The notes under the pieces: model-generated
Told to the model about the DNA's origin: nothing
Seen by the model: only the letters and a program-made list of their open reading frames with translations
The model's database searches: none
Made by a program: the position numbers and the translations under genes
Source: B4-G1 sp964393895
GTDB lineage: Bacteria; Chloroflexota; Anaerolineae; B4-G1
NCBI GenBank assembly: GCA_964393895.1
Contig: CAYMWP010000001.1
Coordinates: 1-64,000 of the forward strand
Direction: 5' to 3'
Length of the DNA: 64,000 nucleotides
Shown: piece by piece, positions 38,890-48,321 of the stretch
Layout of the letters: the number at the start of each line of letters is the position of its first letter
Position numbering within the stretch: position 1 is the first letter of the stretch

Positions 38890-40340
38890 TCACCACCGGC
38901 AACCGCACTGGCCATCCGCATGATGAGCAACTTCTGTTCCCGTGGAAGGGACTTGAAGATGCCGATCGGGTCTTTGCAGAACTCGTCGACCAGATCCATG
39001 GCGAAGACCTTCTCCAACGTACCACGAGCGTCCTGCTTCTCCTTCGCGAACGCTTGCAGCTGCTCCCCGGTGATGGTCTCGTTGCCAATCGTCTCGACGA
39101 ACTCGGCCTGCTTTTCGAGTCCATAGGTGGTCCAGTACGGGTCAGGCACATAGCGGTCGTAGTGATGGTTGAGACCGAAGGTCGTGTCGATCATGCCAAG
39201 AGTCTCACAGAAGACCTCCGGAGGGATGTGGGCCTGCTTGCTCATGAGGCCGTTGAGCATACCGATCAGCTTCTCATTGCCCGAGGCGAGGTTGCGGCGA
39301 ACGTCCATCGCCACCTTGATCTCCTCCTCCGGGGCGTAGGTCTCGGAGCCGTACTTCTGCGCCTCTTCGCTGACGGGGATGCCGAGAGCCCCGGCTCGCT
39401 TCGTCATGTTGACGCAGTACTCATGGCGATCCGCCGGCGACATCCGTACGCCCTGCTCGTCGAAGTAGGCGGCGGCGCGCTTGACCTGCTTCAAGTTGTC
39501 CAAGGGGTAGCGGTCACGCAGGGCGAACGCAGAGCTCTTCTTCTCCTGGACGACGACCTTGGCCTCGCTGCCCGTCACGTCCACGTGAGGATGAAGCACC
39601 TTCTCCGCTGTCTCCATGAAGCCGGCGGGGGAACTGGGGGTGGTGATGAGGCGACCGCGCTTTTGCTTGGGGGGAGTGGGAGGGGTCTGACTGACGAGCT
39701 CCTGCCCCTTGATGCTCTGCCCAGTCTCATTGTTTTGAAGAACCGTCCCGACCTTGCGGATGACGGCCTTGGTCTTGGCTGGCTTGCCCTGCTCAGACGA
39801 CGGAGGGGGCATGAGCGGGGTGAAGGTGGCCTCCCCTTGCTTGAGGAAGTTCTGGATCATGCCGCCAGACTGCCGTGCTTGATTGAGGTTGCCGCTGATC
39901 TGTTTCGAGGTGCCCGCCACCGTAGTCGCCGCGGACAGCCCGGTCATGGCGGGACCGATCAGCGCCTTGGCTGCCCCCAGTCCCAGCGCGACCTTCTCGA
40001 GCTCCGAATGCACGAGGCCGTACCATGAGCAGGCGGTGCGCAGGTTGGCAGCGGCGACCTTCTGCGCTTCTTCTGGCAGCTTGTGCCGGGTGCGCAAGAA
40101 GTACTCGACGTTGAGCAGGGTGTTGCCGGGGTCCACGCAAGCGTACTTCCGCATCGACTCCTGACCGTTGACGAGCACGAGGGCGAAGACGTCGTCGGGG
40201 AGCGTCGTCTTCTCCTGCTCGGTCAATGGGTGAGCGACTTTCACCTCTTCCGGTAGATCGTCCGAAGAAGAATAGATCTGCCGAAGTACTTGCCCTTGGC
40301 TGTCGTCTTGAAGGTCGAGGATCAGGCCGCTCGTACGCAT
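38886..40340 (-). CDS. Virion-region protein, 484 aa
   Basis: AAGGAGAAACCCG precedes ATG 40340. Contains a short Gly/Ala hydrophobic segment (GLGAAKALIGPAMTGLSAAT), a Pro/Ser linker and a helical C-terminal third. First gene of the portal operon. Possibly scaffold or ejection protein; not resolved. Confidence 0.6.
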   Translation of the reverse strand: MRTSGLILDLQDDSQGQVLRQIYSSSDDLPEEVKVAHPLTEQEKTTLPDDVFALVLVNGQESMRKYACVDPGNTLLNVEYFLRTRHKLPEEAQKVAAANLRTACSWYGLVHSELEKVALGLGAAKALIGPAMTGLSAATTVAGTSKQISGNLNQARQSGGMIQNFLKQGEATFTPLMPPPSSEQGKPAKTKAVIRKVGTVLQNNETGQSIKGQELVSQTPPTPPKQKRGRLITTPSSPAGFMETAEKVLHPHVDVTGSEAKVVVQEKKSSAFALRDRYPLDNLKQVKRAAAYFDEQGVRMSPADRHEYCVNMTKRAGALGIPVSEEAQKYGSETYAPEEEIKVAMDVRRNLASGNEKLIGMLNGLMSKQAHIPPEVFCETLGMIDTTFGLNHHYDRYVPDPYWTTYGLEKQAEFVETIGNETITGEQLQAFAKEKQDARGTLEKVFAMDLVDEFCKDPIGIFKSLPREQKLLIMRMASAVAGGE

Positions 40341-40361
40341 CGGGTTTCTCCTTATCTTGCC

Positions 40362-40391
40362 ATCCTAGCAATGGCGCAGAGGCCCGCGCAA
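40362..40391 (-). promoter_or_regulatory. Candidate promoter of the portal operon
   Basis: TTGCGC (40386-40391), 18-nt spacer, TAGGAT (40362-40367), 22 nt before ATG 40340. The divergent plus side to 40453 has GGTCATAAGGG but no clear -35. Confidence 0.4.
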
Positions 40392-40453
40392 GGATAGCCC
40401 GAGAGCGGTCATAAGGGAAACGGAGCACAGACGTAGCTCCAGAAAGGAGAACC

Positions 40454-40972
40454 ATGGGCAAGCCGGACTGTTTCGGCAACTTGTGGTCCGCTCAGGCTGT
40501 TGAGTGCAGGGGCGGATACGATCCGAACTACATGAGCACAGGAGGATCGAACATCAGACCCGTGTGCGACTACTTCCAATCGTGCGGGGCGCAGAAGTCA
40601 GCGAGGAAAGTGTCCCAATCATTCCAAGTCCCGGTCACGAACCTGACCCGAGGCACACCGCCGGCGGCGCTGTCCACGTCGGTGAAGCGTCCGGCGTTTC
40701 TCTCTACCCCCCAAAATTCCGCTACTCCTGTAACAAGAGGCGTCCCCGTCGGCCACGAGGTCATCCAGATGAACCCGGTGGAGATGGTCCCGTCGAACTG
40801 GTATACCGTTCCGTCCATGCTCGCGACCTTAGAGCCGATGGAGCAGTTCAGCTTCCGCAACGCTGCGTTGACCATGGGCAGAGGCGCTGCTGTAGGGGCC
40901 CTGATGTCCCTGGCACACTTCATCTCCAACGCCCCGTTCACGCGGCACGGAGGAGGTGAGGGGGGAGGATGA
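40454..40972 (+). CDS. Hypothetical protein, 172 aa
   Basis: AGAAAGGAGAACC precedes the ATG. N-terminal Cys-containing part (CFGNLWSAQAVECRGG, VCDYFQSCGA), a Thr/Pro-rich middle and a short Ala/Gly hydrophobic stretch. Heads the replication operon; couples to the helicase by ATGA. Unknown function. Confidence 0.6.
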   Translation: MGKPDCFGNLWSAQAVECRGGYDPNYMSTGGSNIRPVCDYFQSCGAQKSARKVSQSFQVPVTNLTRGTPPAALSTSVKRPAFLSTPQNSATPVTRGVPVGHEVIQMNPVEMVPSNWYTVPSMLATLEPMEQFSFRNAALTMGRGAAVGALMSLAHFISNAPFTRHGGGEGGG

Positions 40973-42738
40973 GGGCCGTAAGGAGGGAGCGCGGTAAGGG
41001 GTACCTGGACTCCGATCTCTGGGTACCTAAGGAGGTTCTGAACGTCGAGGGCACCAAGCGGGCGCTCACCTTCGACTCCCCGGGCACGACGACGATCAAG
41101 TACTACAAGCTCTACGTCGAAACGGAGCACCACTTGATCGTGCCCCGGGAGTTCTGGAGGTACAACCGGCCCCGCGACTTCGACATCGTCGACTGCCGAC
41201 CTTCCTCCTTCGAACAAACGGAAGTCAGCAGCCGCATCATCCTGGACTGGCGAGACCGCAAGGACTTCACACAGCGCCAGTCCGTCAAGAACATGCTGCT
41301 CGCAAGGGGCGGCGTCCTTCAGCTGGCGTGCGGCAAGGGCAAAACGGTCTGCGCCCTCGAGCTCATCGCCCAGCTGAAGGTTCCAGCGATCATCATCGTC
41401 GACAACAGCACGCTGCTCGACCAATGGGCGGCGGCCATCGAAGAGTTCCTCGACGTGCCTGGCGGGGTGGGGCGCGTGGAGGGCAGCAAGTTCGACTGGG
41501 AGCACCCCATCGTTCTGGCTACCTACCAGACGTTGTCGCAGAAGGCCGACCGGTTCTCGGAAGAGTTCCGGCGGTACTTCGGCGTCATCATCTGGGACGA
41601 GGGCCACCACATCGGCGCCGAGACATTCTCGAAGACGGCCAACCTGTTCTACGGCCGGAGGTACTGTCTCACCGCCACCCCCGAGCGCAAGGACGGCATG
41701 CACATCGTGCAGGAGCTGCACGTCGGCCCCGTGCTCTACAAGAACCTGGCGCAAGACCTGAAACCTCACATCAACTTCCGTGAGACGGGCTTTGCCCCCA
41801 ACACCGCGGACCCCTCGGTCGTTCAACAGATCTACGACGCCCGGGGGGAGCTGCACTATGGCATGCTGGCCGGCTTCTTCGGACGCTGGCCGGACCGCCT
41901 TCACTTCGTCCTCAACCGCATCGGGGAGCTTCTCGACGAGGGCAGGAAGATTCTCGTGCTGTCCAACAGCATCGAGGAGCTGGTCAACCTGCTGTCGCTT
42001 TGGAACGGTCTCGGCACGTTCTACTCCGACATTCCCGAGCCCACCCTCGAGGAGCTCGACCCGCCAGCCAACGTGCAGGAGGCGTGTTCGCTCGACAAGA
42101 GGGACAAGCTGTCCGTCATTCGAACCCTGCAACGCTTCCTGTCCTTCATGCCGAGCAAAGAGGACCGAGAGATGCGGGTGAAGACCGTAAAGGACATGGA
42201 GAAGGCCATCAAAAAGCTACGCGCCCAGCTCGAGGTCACCCCGACCCTGCTGCCCGAGCGGCAGCGCCGGGAGCTCGACAGGGTAGCGGGCAAGATGGCC
42301 TGCGACTCCGCGAGGCGACGGCTCGACAACATCCTGAAGAACAGGCAGGAGGCCTACCTCAAAGAGGCGATGCGGCACAACTCGAACGCCGGGTTGATGA
42401 TTCACGACGTCCCGCGTGAGACCCGGCTGGCGATGCTGCACGACAAGCAGATCACATTCTCCATCGCCAAGTACGGCAGAGAAGGACTCGACAGCCAAGA
42501 GCTGGACACCGTCGTCATCCTCGAGCCCGGTTCGCAGAAGGGCTGGATTCAGCAGGTGATGGGGCGGGCGCTGCGCATGAAGCCGGAGAAGAAAGAGCCG
42601 CTCATCGAGATCTTCGAAGACGACGTCTCGCTGATGCACAACATCTGCCACAACCTGCGCAGGCACCTACGTGAGTGGCCAGTCGACGAAGGAGGGCCGT
42701 ACTACTACGACATCATCCGCGCCGTAGACCGGCCATAA
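40969..42738 (+). CDS. SF2 DNA helicase (UvsW/RAD25-like)
   Basis: 589 aa. Motif I ACGKGKT (121-126), motif II WDEGHH, motif III TATPERKDG, motif VI QVMGRALRMKPEKKEP. This is the order of superfamily 2 helicases of the UvsW/XPB type, which branch-migrate recombination intermediates and unwind R-loops. A coiled insertion (VKDMEKAIKKLRAQLEV) lies between the two RecA-like lobes. It begins the replication-recombination module. Confidence 0.88.
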   Translation: MRAVRRERGKGYLDSDLWVPKEVLNVEGTKRALTFDSPGTTTIKYYKLYVETEHHLIVPREFWRYNRPRDFDIVDCRPSSFEQTEVSSRIILDWRDRKDFTQRQSVKNMLLARGGVLQLACGKGKTVCALELIAQLKVPAIIIVDNSTLLDQWAAAIEEFLDVPGGVGRVEGSKFDWEHPIVLATYQTLSQKADRFSEEFRRYFGVIIWDEGHHIGAETFSKTANLFYGRRYCLTATPERKDGMHIVQELHVGPVLYKNLAQDLKPHINFRETGFAPNTADPSVVQQIYDARGELHYGMLAGFFGRWPDRLHFVLNRIGELLDEGRKILVLSNSIEELVNLLSLWNGLGTFYSDIPEPTLEELDPPANVQEACSLDKRDKLSVIRTLQRFLSFMPSKEDREMRVKTVKDMEKAIKKLRAQLEVTPTLLPERQRRELDRVAGKMACDSARRRLDNILKNRQEAYLKEAMRHNSNAGLMIHDVPRETRLAMLHDKQITFSIAKYGREGLDSQELDTVVILEPGSQKGWIQQVMGRALRMKPEKKEPLIEIFEDDVSLMHNICHNLRRHLREWPVDEGGPYYYDIIRAVDRP

Positions 42739-42774
42739 GACACCAAACAGAAACTAGATCCAAGGAGGTGAGGC

Positions 42775-43650
42775 TTGGCGGAAGAACGAGAGTTCGTTCC
42801 AGACTTCCGAAAGAGCTTGAAAGAGCTATCGGAGGAGTGGAGCAACTGCACCAAGTGCTCTCTCGGCGCGCGGAGGCTGGCTCTCCGTCGCTGCTTCGTC
42901 GAGGGAGAGGGCCGCCCCGGTGGCATCATGTTCATCGGAGAGGGTCCTGGGTTCGTGGAGGAAGGAACCGGCCGCCCGTTCGTGGGCCCGTCCGGCAAGC
43001 TGCTGCGGCAGACGCTCTCCATGCTCCACATCAAGGACATCTCTTACATCACCAACATCGTGGCATGCAGAAGCTGCGTGGAGAAGCTCGACAAGGACGG
43101 CAACGTCATGTTCGAGCGGCGACCCCCGGGGTCGAAGGACCCCCCACAGATCGCCTGGGAGGACTCTCCTCCCACCTCCGTTCACATGAAGGCGTGCGCG
43201 CCTCGTATCTACCAGGAGATCTACAAGGTCGACCCGGTCGTCATCGTCACGCTAGGGGCCGTGGCCACAGAGTTTTTGACCGGCAAGCCCATCACCATCA
43301 CCAAGGAAAACGGGGCACCCAGATCGATTCACATACCAGGAGCAACCTACCTGCCCAGCCTGACGGCGAAGAAGAACGCATGGACTCGAAAGACGAAAGG
43401 CGAAGTGTCTCTGCCGGTCATCCAGCGTCAGGTGGAGTACCTGTGCATTCCAACTGTGCACCCCGCATGGGTGCTTCGTTCAACTCGAGAATCGGAGCAC
43501 GACTTGGAGGATGCCGCCGCCGTCAAGATGTACAACGCGGTCTCTTTCGCAGCTGAGATCTACAAGCGACACCAGATTGAATCAAAGGGTGAGTTCGCGC
43601 CAAGAGGAGATACCTATGTCGGTCAAGAGGAAGAAGACGATCACGATTGA
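42775..43650 (+). CDS. Family 4 uracil-DNA glycosylase
   Basis: 291 aa, starting at TTG after AAGGAGG, a very strong Shine-Dalgarno sequence. N-terminal CTKCSL, then FIGEGPGFVEEGTGRPFVG, NIVACR and the late HPAWVL are the hallmarks of the [4Fe-4S] family-4 UDGs, related to the SPO1 polymerase N-terminal domain. It removes uracil from DNA. The last 35 nt overlap the next gene. Confidence 0.85.
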   Translation: MAEEREFVPDFRKSLKELSEEWSNCTKCSLGARRLALRRCFVEGEGRPGGIMFIGEGPGFVEEGTGRPFVGPSGKLLRQTLSMLHIKDISYITNIVACRSCVEKLDKDGNVMFERRPPGSKDPPQIAWEDSPPTSVHMKACAPRIYQEIYKVDPVVIVTLGAVATEFLTGKPITITKENGAPRSIHIPGATYLPSLTAKKNAWTRKTKGEVSLPVIQRQVEYLCIPTVHPAWVLRSTRESEHDLEDAAAVKMYNAVSFAAEIYKRHQIESKGEFAPRGDTYVGQEEEDDHD

Positions 43651-44080
43651 AGCGTCCGAGCTTTCGAGCGGACAGCAGTACCTCAACGCAAAGGAGGAGC
43701 TCGAGAGCTTCCGTGAGATGCACCGGGAGCTGTTCGAGGTCTACGCGAGCATCGTCGACCGCTACAACGATGCGGTGGAGGCGGTGGACAAGGAGCTGCG
43801 GGTCAAGTGCGCGGACACGGGGATGGGCGTGAGCTTCTCCGACTTCTCGTTCAAGCACTTCACCATCAAGATCGACCACGAGAGGTGCTTCGAGCTCGTC
43901 GGCAAGAAGCAGTTCGAAACGTGGCGCGGCAAGGTGTTCAAGCGCGAACACCACGAGATGCCCAAGGACTCGTTCCTCATGCTCGTCGACCAGGGGGAAG
44001 TCCCCACCGACGTGCAGGACCAAGTCCTCACGTACACCCCCAACTACTCCAAGCCCAAGAAGGCGGTGCTGCCGTGGTAG
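43616..44080 (+). CDS. Hypothetical protein, 154 aa
   Basis: AAGAGGAGATACCT precedes ATG 43616. Basic start (MSVKRKKTITIEA), coiled coil (YLNAKEELESFREMHREL), beta C-terminal half. In the replication operon; unknown function. Confidence 0.65.
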   Translation: MSVKRKKTITIEASELSSGQQYLNAKEELESFREMHRELFEVYASIVDRYNDAVEAVDKELRVKCADTGMGVSFSDFSFKHFTIKIDHERCFELVGKKQFETWRGKVFKREHHEMPKDSFLMLVDQGEVPTDVQDQVLTYTPNYSKPKKAVLPW

Positions 44081-44397
44081 AAGCTGAACGTGTCTTCGAG
44101 TACGAGGACGGCCGGACTCTGCACGAAGTGCTCGGTGGCGCCCTCATGGCTGACCTGATTGACGTAGGCGACGGGCCGCCAGCGGAGGTCACGGTCACGG
44201 CCGGCTACAACCTGCCATTCGGCTACGCGAAGTGCTCGGTGGCAGTAAAGCTGCACTGCAACCAGACGACCAAGGCCATCGAACAGGCTTACGCCACCGG
44301 CCTGACCATTGCCCAGCACTTCGCCCGCGACGGTCTTCAGAAGCTGTCCAAGGAGCTGCCTGCCCGTGTCTGGCAGGCGCAGGAGGCAGAGCGATGA
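44074..44397 (+). CDS. Hypothetical protein, 107 aa, GTG start
   Basis: GTG at 44074 overlaps the previous stop. Beta half (AEVTVTAGYNLPFGYAKCSV) then helices. It has the length and the beta-then-helix style of small phage single-strand-binding or accessory proteins, but no motif proves it. ATGA coupling downstream. Confidence 0.6.
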   Translation: MVEAERVFEYEDGRTLHEVLGGALMADLIDVGDGPPAEVTVTAGYNLPFGYAKCSVAVKLHCNQTTKAIEQAYATGLTIAQHFARDGLQKLSKELPARVWQAQEAER

Positions 44398-44714
44398 TCC
44401 AAGGAACGCTAAAGGCCGACGCGCTGGCGGTCACGTCCATCAAGGTCGACTTGCTGACGGACGCCGCCATGGACATTCGCGCCGAGGCGAAGCTCATCAA
44501 CACTAAGGACGGCGCCACTTACGCCACCACCACGGTCACCCAGTTCTCATCTCCCGACGTCAGGGAAAAGGTGCTGGCCCTGCGAGACTCCATCGAGCGT
44601 TACATGGCCAGCGTCACCTTCGAAGGAGGGGAAGAAGCTGGGGAAGGTTCGTCGATCGGCGGCCCGCCGGCGGACCTCGGCGCGCACTTCAACGACGGGA
44701 CGAAGCCGTTGTGA
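44394..44714 (+). CDS. Hypothetical protein, 106 aa
   Basis: MIQGTLKADALAVTSIKVD start at 44394. Alpha/beta with a helix REKVLALRDSIERYM. Couples to the gene before it and precedes the DnaB-like helicase. Unknown function. Confidence 0.6.
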   Translation: MIQGTLKADALAVTSIKVDLLTDAAMDIRAEAKLINTKDGATYATTTVTQFSSPDVREKVLALRDSIERYMASVTFEGGEEAGEGSSIGGPPADLGAHFNDGTKPL

Positions 44715-44726
44715 GGAGGGGTATGA

Positions 44727-46178
44727 ATGCAATCGAGCGGAGGGCTGCACCATGTAGAGTTGCAGCTCCTAAGCAGGATCATCAGCACCGGGAACTTGGC
44801 CGAGGTGCTGGAGTGGGGCATCAACCACGAAGACTTCCAGACCGACCTGGGTAGGGGCACGTTCACTCACCTGTACAGCTTCTTCCAAGAGTCGGCGGGC
44901 TCGGTCATCGGCCCCAACACGCTCAAGGCCCTGCTTCCCACGTTCGTGCTTTGCGACGACCCCGGCATGACGACCGCGTCCCTGTGCCTGATGGTCAGGA
45001 CCAACCGCGTCACCGTTCAAGCAAGGCAGTCCATGGAGCTGGCACTCGGCAACCTCGACGTCAGTCCCCTGGAAGCCATCTCCAACCTCAACAGGCAGAC
45101 GCAGATCCTCATGGAGATCAGCGACGGCTCCAACAAGGACGTCACGTTCGGGGCCGCTATGAACACCATCTACGAGAAGTACTGCCTGGCTGAGGAAGGA
45201 CTCGGGGAGTCGCCCATCAAGTGGCCCTGGGAAGCCATCCAAGAGGAGTCGCTCGGCCTGTGGCACGACGACTACGTCATCATCTACGGCCGACCCAAGA
45301 GTATGAAGTCGTGGATCCTGTCGTACCTCATCGCTTTCCACTTCACACAGGGGCTCAACATCCTGGTCTACACCAAGGAGATGACGCCCGAGAACATCAT
45401 CAAACGCGTCGCCGCCTGTCTCGCAGAGGTCCCATACCGAGAGCTCCGCAGGGGCAAGCTGACCAAAGAGGACCGAGCCAACTTCCGGGCGGTACGAGAC
45501 CTGTCGCAGCAGATTCAACACAGCGACCGTCTCATCTGCCTGGCCGGCAAGGACGTGTCCGAAGGCGGCGACACCATCGCGTGGCTCGGTGCGAAGGTCA
45601 GCAAGTACAAGCCGCACATCGTCTACGTGGACGGCATCTACCTGATGAGCTCTGGCCACAAGCGGGCCGTCAGCGACAACGTTCGGGTCCAAGCAATCTC
45701 GAGACAAGCTCGCGACCTCCAACTGCGGCTAGGGATCCCATTCGTTGCCACGAGCCAGGCCAACCGCAAAGCGGCTGGGCACAAGATGGCGGAGCTCGAC
45801 GAGCTCGCATTCTCTGACGCCTTCAGTCAAGACGCCACTGCGGCCATCCGAGTCGTCAACGAGAAGGTCGAGGACCGGAGCCAGAACACCTGCATGATGG
45901 GCATAGCGGGCTCCCGTGAATGGGACCTGCCTGGCTTCCGCATCGGAGGAGTTCCGGCCACGGACTTCTACTTCAAAGAAAGGGTAACAGAAAAAGAGCT
46001 GCGTGAGGCTCAGGAGGTCGACGCGAACGACCCTGGCGAATCACCAGCAGAGAAGAAGAAGAAAAGAAAGCCATCGTCGAAAGACGCAGAAGCAGCCGCA
46101 CTCAAGAGCTTCAAGGAGCAACTGGAGTCGGTCAAACGTACACCCAGCAACAAGAAGAGCACCAAGGGGAAGAAGTGA
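44727..46178 (+). CDS. DnaB-like replicative helicase
   Basis: 483 aa. N-terminal helical domain (VELQLLSRIISTG, as in DnaB N-domains), then RecA-type ATPase with Walker A GRPKSMKS (188-195), DnaB-like LNILVYTKEMTPENI, Walker B IVYVDGIYLM and a following AISRQARDLQLRLGIPFVATSQ. The P-loop has SMKS in place of the usual GKS/T, as in some phage DnaB-like proteins. Basic C-terminal tail. ATGA overlap with the primase gene. Confidence 0.85.
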   Translation: MQSSGGLHHVELQLLSRIISTGNLAEVLEWGINHEDFQTDLGRGTFTHLYSFFQESAGSVIGPNTLKALLPTFVLCDDPGMTTASLCLMVRTNRVTVQARQSMELALGNLDVSPLEAISNLNRQTQILMEISDGSNKDVTFGAAMNTIYEKYCLAEEGLGESPIKWPWEAIQEESLGLWHDDYVIIYGRPKSMKSWILSYLIAFHFTQGLNILVYTKEMTPENIIKRVAACLAEVPYRELRRGKLTKEDRANFRAVRDLSQQIQHSDRLICLAGKDVSEGGDTIAWLGAKVSKYKPHIVYVDGIYLMSSGHKRAVSDNVRVQAISRQARDLQLRLGIPFVATSQANRKAAGHKMAELDELAFSDAFSQDATAAIRVVNEKVEDRSQNTCMMGIAGSREWDLPGFRIGGVPATDFYFKERVTEKELREAQEVDANDPGESPAEKKKKRKPSSKDAEAAALKSFKEQLESVKRTPSNKKSTKGKK

Positions 46179-47197
46179 CTACGCCAGAAGATGCCGTTCT
46201 CGATCTTGCGTACAAGTACCTGAAGAAGGTACGGAAGTCGGGGCCGGACCAGATCATGGCGGAGTGCCCGTTCCATACCTCGGATGACCCCGGGGGGTCG
46301 CGCACACTGTCCCTGAACATCTCACGTGGCCTCTTCTTCTGCTTCTCTTGTCACGCCAAGGGCAACCTCGCCCGGTTCCTCCGGGACATCGGGGAGGCTC
46401 CGGCCGTCATCAAGATACGGTACGGCGCCCTCATCGAGCGTCTCGAAGAAGAACAAGTGCCTCGGCACGATCCTCTTCGAGACAACCTGCTGTCGAACCC
46501 GACCATCCCCGAATCGCTGCTCGGCCTCTTCCAATGGTGCCCCGTCGAACTGCTCGAGCAGGGCTTCGAGGAGGAGGTGCTGCGGTACTTCGACGTCGGC
46601 TTCGACAAGACACACATGCGCGTTACCTACCCCCTGCGTGACATCCACGGCCGTCTGGTGGGTGTCAGCGGAAGAAGAACAGAAGGAGAAGAAGGCGGCC
46701 GGTACAAGATCTACAAGGAAGAGTACAAGATCTGGGGCATGCCGACGGTCGGCACCGAACGCAAGGTCCTTCTTTGGAACCTGCACCAGGTCATCCCTCT
46801 TCTTACTTTCAACGACGGGCCACTGGTAGTAGTCGAAGGATTCAAAGCCTGCATGTGGGTTCACCAAGCAGGAATCCACGAGGTTGTCGCTACTATCGGC
46901 TCTGGTTTGACCGATGAACAGTGCACTATTCTGTCCCGCCTGGGAAGAAGAGTCGTGCTGATGTTTGATGGCGACAAGGCGGGGTTCAGTGGTACCCTGA
47001 TCGCCGGACGAAAGCTGTCCCGTTCCTTCCCGGTTCGGGTGGCAGACGTGCCGTACGGGAAACAGCCCGACCACATGCCCCCAGATGAAGTCGTAGGCGC
47101 GGTGCAATCCGCAGAGCCTTTTGAGTTGTGGGCCACAAGAACAAGGAGTGACAAGCAATGGCTGAACAAGATCCTGTCATCGTACAAGGCGACGTAA
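46175..47197 (+). CDS. DnaG-type primase
   Basis: 340 aa. N-terminal CHC2-type zinc site: CPFH (31-34) with CFSC (56-59). Toprim domain: VVVEGFKACM and FDGDKAG (DxD near 262-266). It primes Okazaki fragments with the DnaB-like helicase directly upstream (overlap of 4 nt). Shorter than bacterial DnaG (~580 aa), lacking an obvious helicase-binding domain. Confidence 0.85.
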   Translation: MTTPEDAVLDLAYKYLKKVRKSGPDQIMAECPFHTSDDPGGSRTLSLNISRGLFFCFSCHAKGNLARFLRDIGEAPAVIKIRYGALIERLEEEQVPRHDPLRDNLLSNPTIPESLLGLFQWCPVELLEQGFEEEVLRYFDVGFDKTHMRVTYPLRDIHGRLVGVSGRRTEGEEGGRYKIYKEEYKIWGMPTVGTERKVLLWNLHQVIPLLTFNDGPLVVVEGFKACMWVHQAGIHEVVATIGSGLTDEQCTILSRLGRRVVLMFDGDKAGFSGTLIAGRKLSRSFPVRVADVPYGKQPDHMPPDEVVGAVQSAEPFELWATRTRSDKQWLNKILSSYKAT

Positions 47198-48300
47198 CGC
47201 AGATGATGGCCCTCATGGCCCAGACGGGGCAGAGGGGAGCTGGAGGACGGCTCGGGTATCATCTGATGGACGACGCGTACTACCCCAGCGGCACCCGCCG
47301 CGCCCCGGACATCGTGCGCCTGCTGCCGCAGATGTACCGACAAGAGCTGCTGCTCAACGACCAGGTCGTCGTCGGAGACTGGCCGTTCTTCACCTGGCGT
47401 GAGCACCGCGACACACGCACCTACAAGTCCACGTCGTGCAGCGGTGGACTGTACTTCTTCGACTCGAATCGTGCAGAGCCCTGCCACGGCTGCGACCTGT
47501 ACCTGGCTGCACGCACGAAGGACGAGCGGGGCCGCTGGAAGGAGGGCTACCTCGGACGCAGGCAGCAGCACTCCGTTTCGCTCATCCACTACCACGAGTA
47601 TCAGCTGCTTCCGCAGCTCGACAAGAGCACCGGCCAAGTCAAGACACGCAACGACGGCTCGGCGTTCATGGCGTGGCAGCGCTCTCGTCGCGATCCGCAA
47701 GCCGAGACCCTTCCCTGCCGCAAGATGCGCTGGGACTTCGGCTCCACGTACCGCGGCATCATCCTCGACACTGCCAAGGCCATCTTCTACAGCTGCAAGA
47801 ACTGCGGCACGAAGAACAGCATCCACTGGGAAGCGGTCGTGTGTGGCAACCCCGAGTGCGAGTACCCCTTCTACGAGCGCGGCAAGACGCAGCTCGACGC
47901 TGAGGAGATCGAAGCGCTCGACAAGCAGGCCAACGAGATGTACCTGTGCCCACACTGCGAGCAGACGACACTGCCGAAGAAGTACTACGCGTGCGAGAAC
48001 TGCGATGACGCGCAGCCCGCATCCATCTTCGACGTGGACCTGCACTTCGCCATGGTCGAGACGCAGACCCCGGGGCGCAAGTCTACCAAGACGTTCCAGC
48101 TCGTCGACTACAGCGAGCCCCACCCCATCGAACTGCCAGAAGGGCTGACGGAGGAGCAGGCCGAGTTCATGCTCCAGCCGTTCGATCTCCCGACGCTGCT
48201 CGGACCGACCCCCATGGCCGACCAAGTCGCCATCCTGGGCCCGAAACAAGTCACGCGCACCCCGAGTAACTCCACCAGGGAGTACGGGCAACAGCGGTAG
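47158..48300 (+). CDS. Multi-zinc-ribbon protein in the replication module, 380 aa
   Basis: At least four Cys pairs: CHGC, CKNCGT with CGNPEC, CPHC with CENC. The ribbons cluster in residues ~215-290. It lies between primase and DNA polymerase and overlaps the primase by 40 nt. Placement suggests a DNA-binding replication factor, perhaps the single-strand binding protein, but no family motif confirms this. Confidence 0.65.
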   Translation: MAEQDPVIVQGDVTQMMALMAQTGQRGAGGRLGYHLMDDAYYPSGTRRAPDIVRLLPQMYRQELLLNDQVVVGDWPFFTWREHRDTRTYKSTSCSGGLYFFDSNRAEPCHGCDLYLAARTKDERGRWKEGYLGRRQQHSVSLIHYHEYQLLPQLDKSTGQVKTRNDGSAFMAWQRSRRDPQAETLPCRKMRWDFGSTYRGIILDTAKAIFYSCKNCGTKNSIHWEAVVCGNPECEYPFYERGKTQLDAEEIEALDKQANEMYLCPHCEQTTLPKKYYACENCDDAQPASIFDVDLHFAMVETQTPGRKSTKTFQLVDYSEPHPIELPEGLTEEQAEFMLQPFDLPTLLGPTPMADQVAILGPKQVTRTPSNSTREYGQQR

Positions 48301-48321
48301 TAGGCCGCCCAGGAGGAGCAC

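Noticed and set aside
40570..42132. A 520-aa minus-strand open frame
   Set aside because: Antisense to the SF2 helicase; composition is shadow-like.
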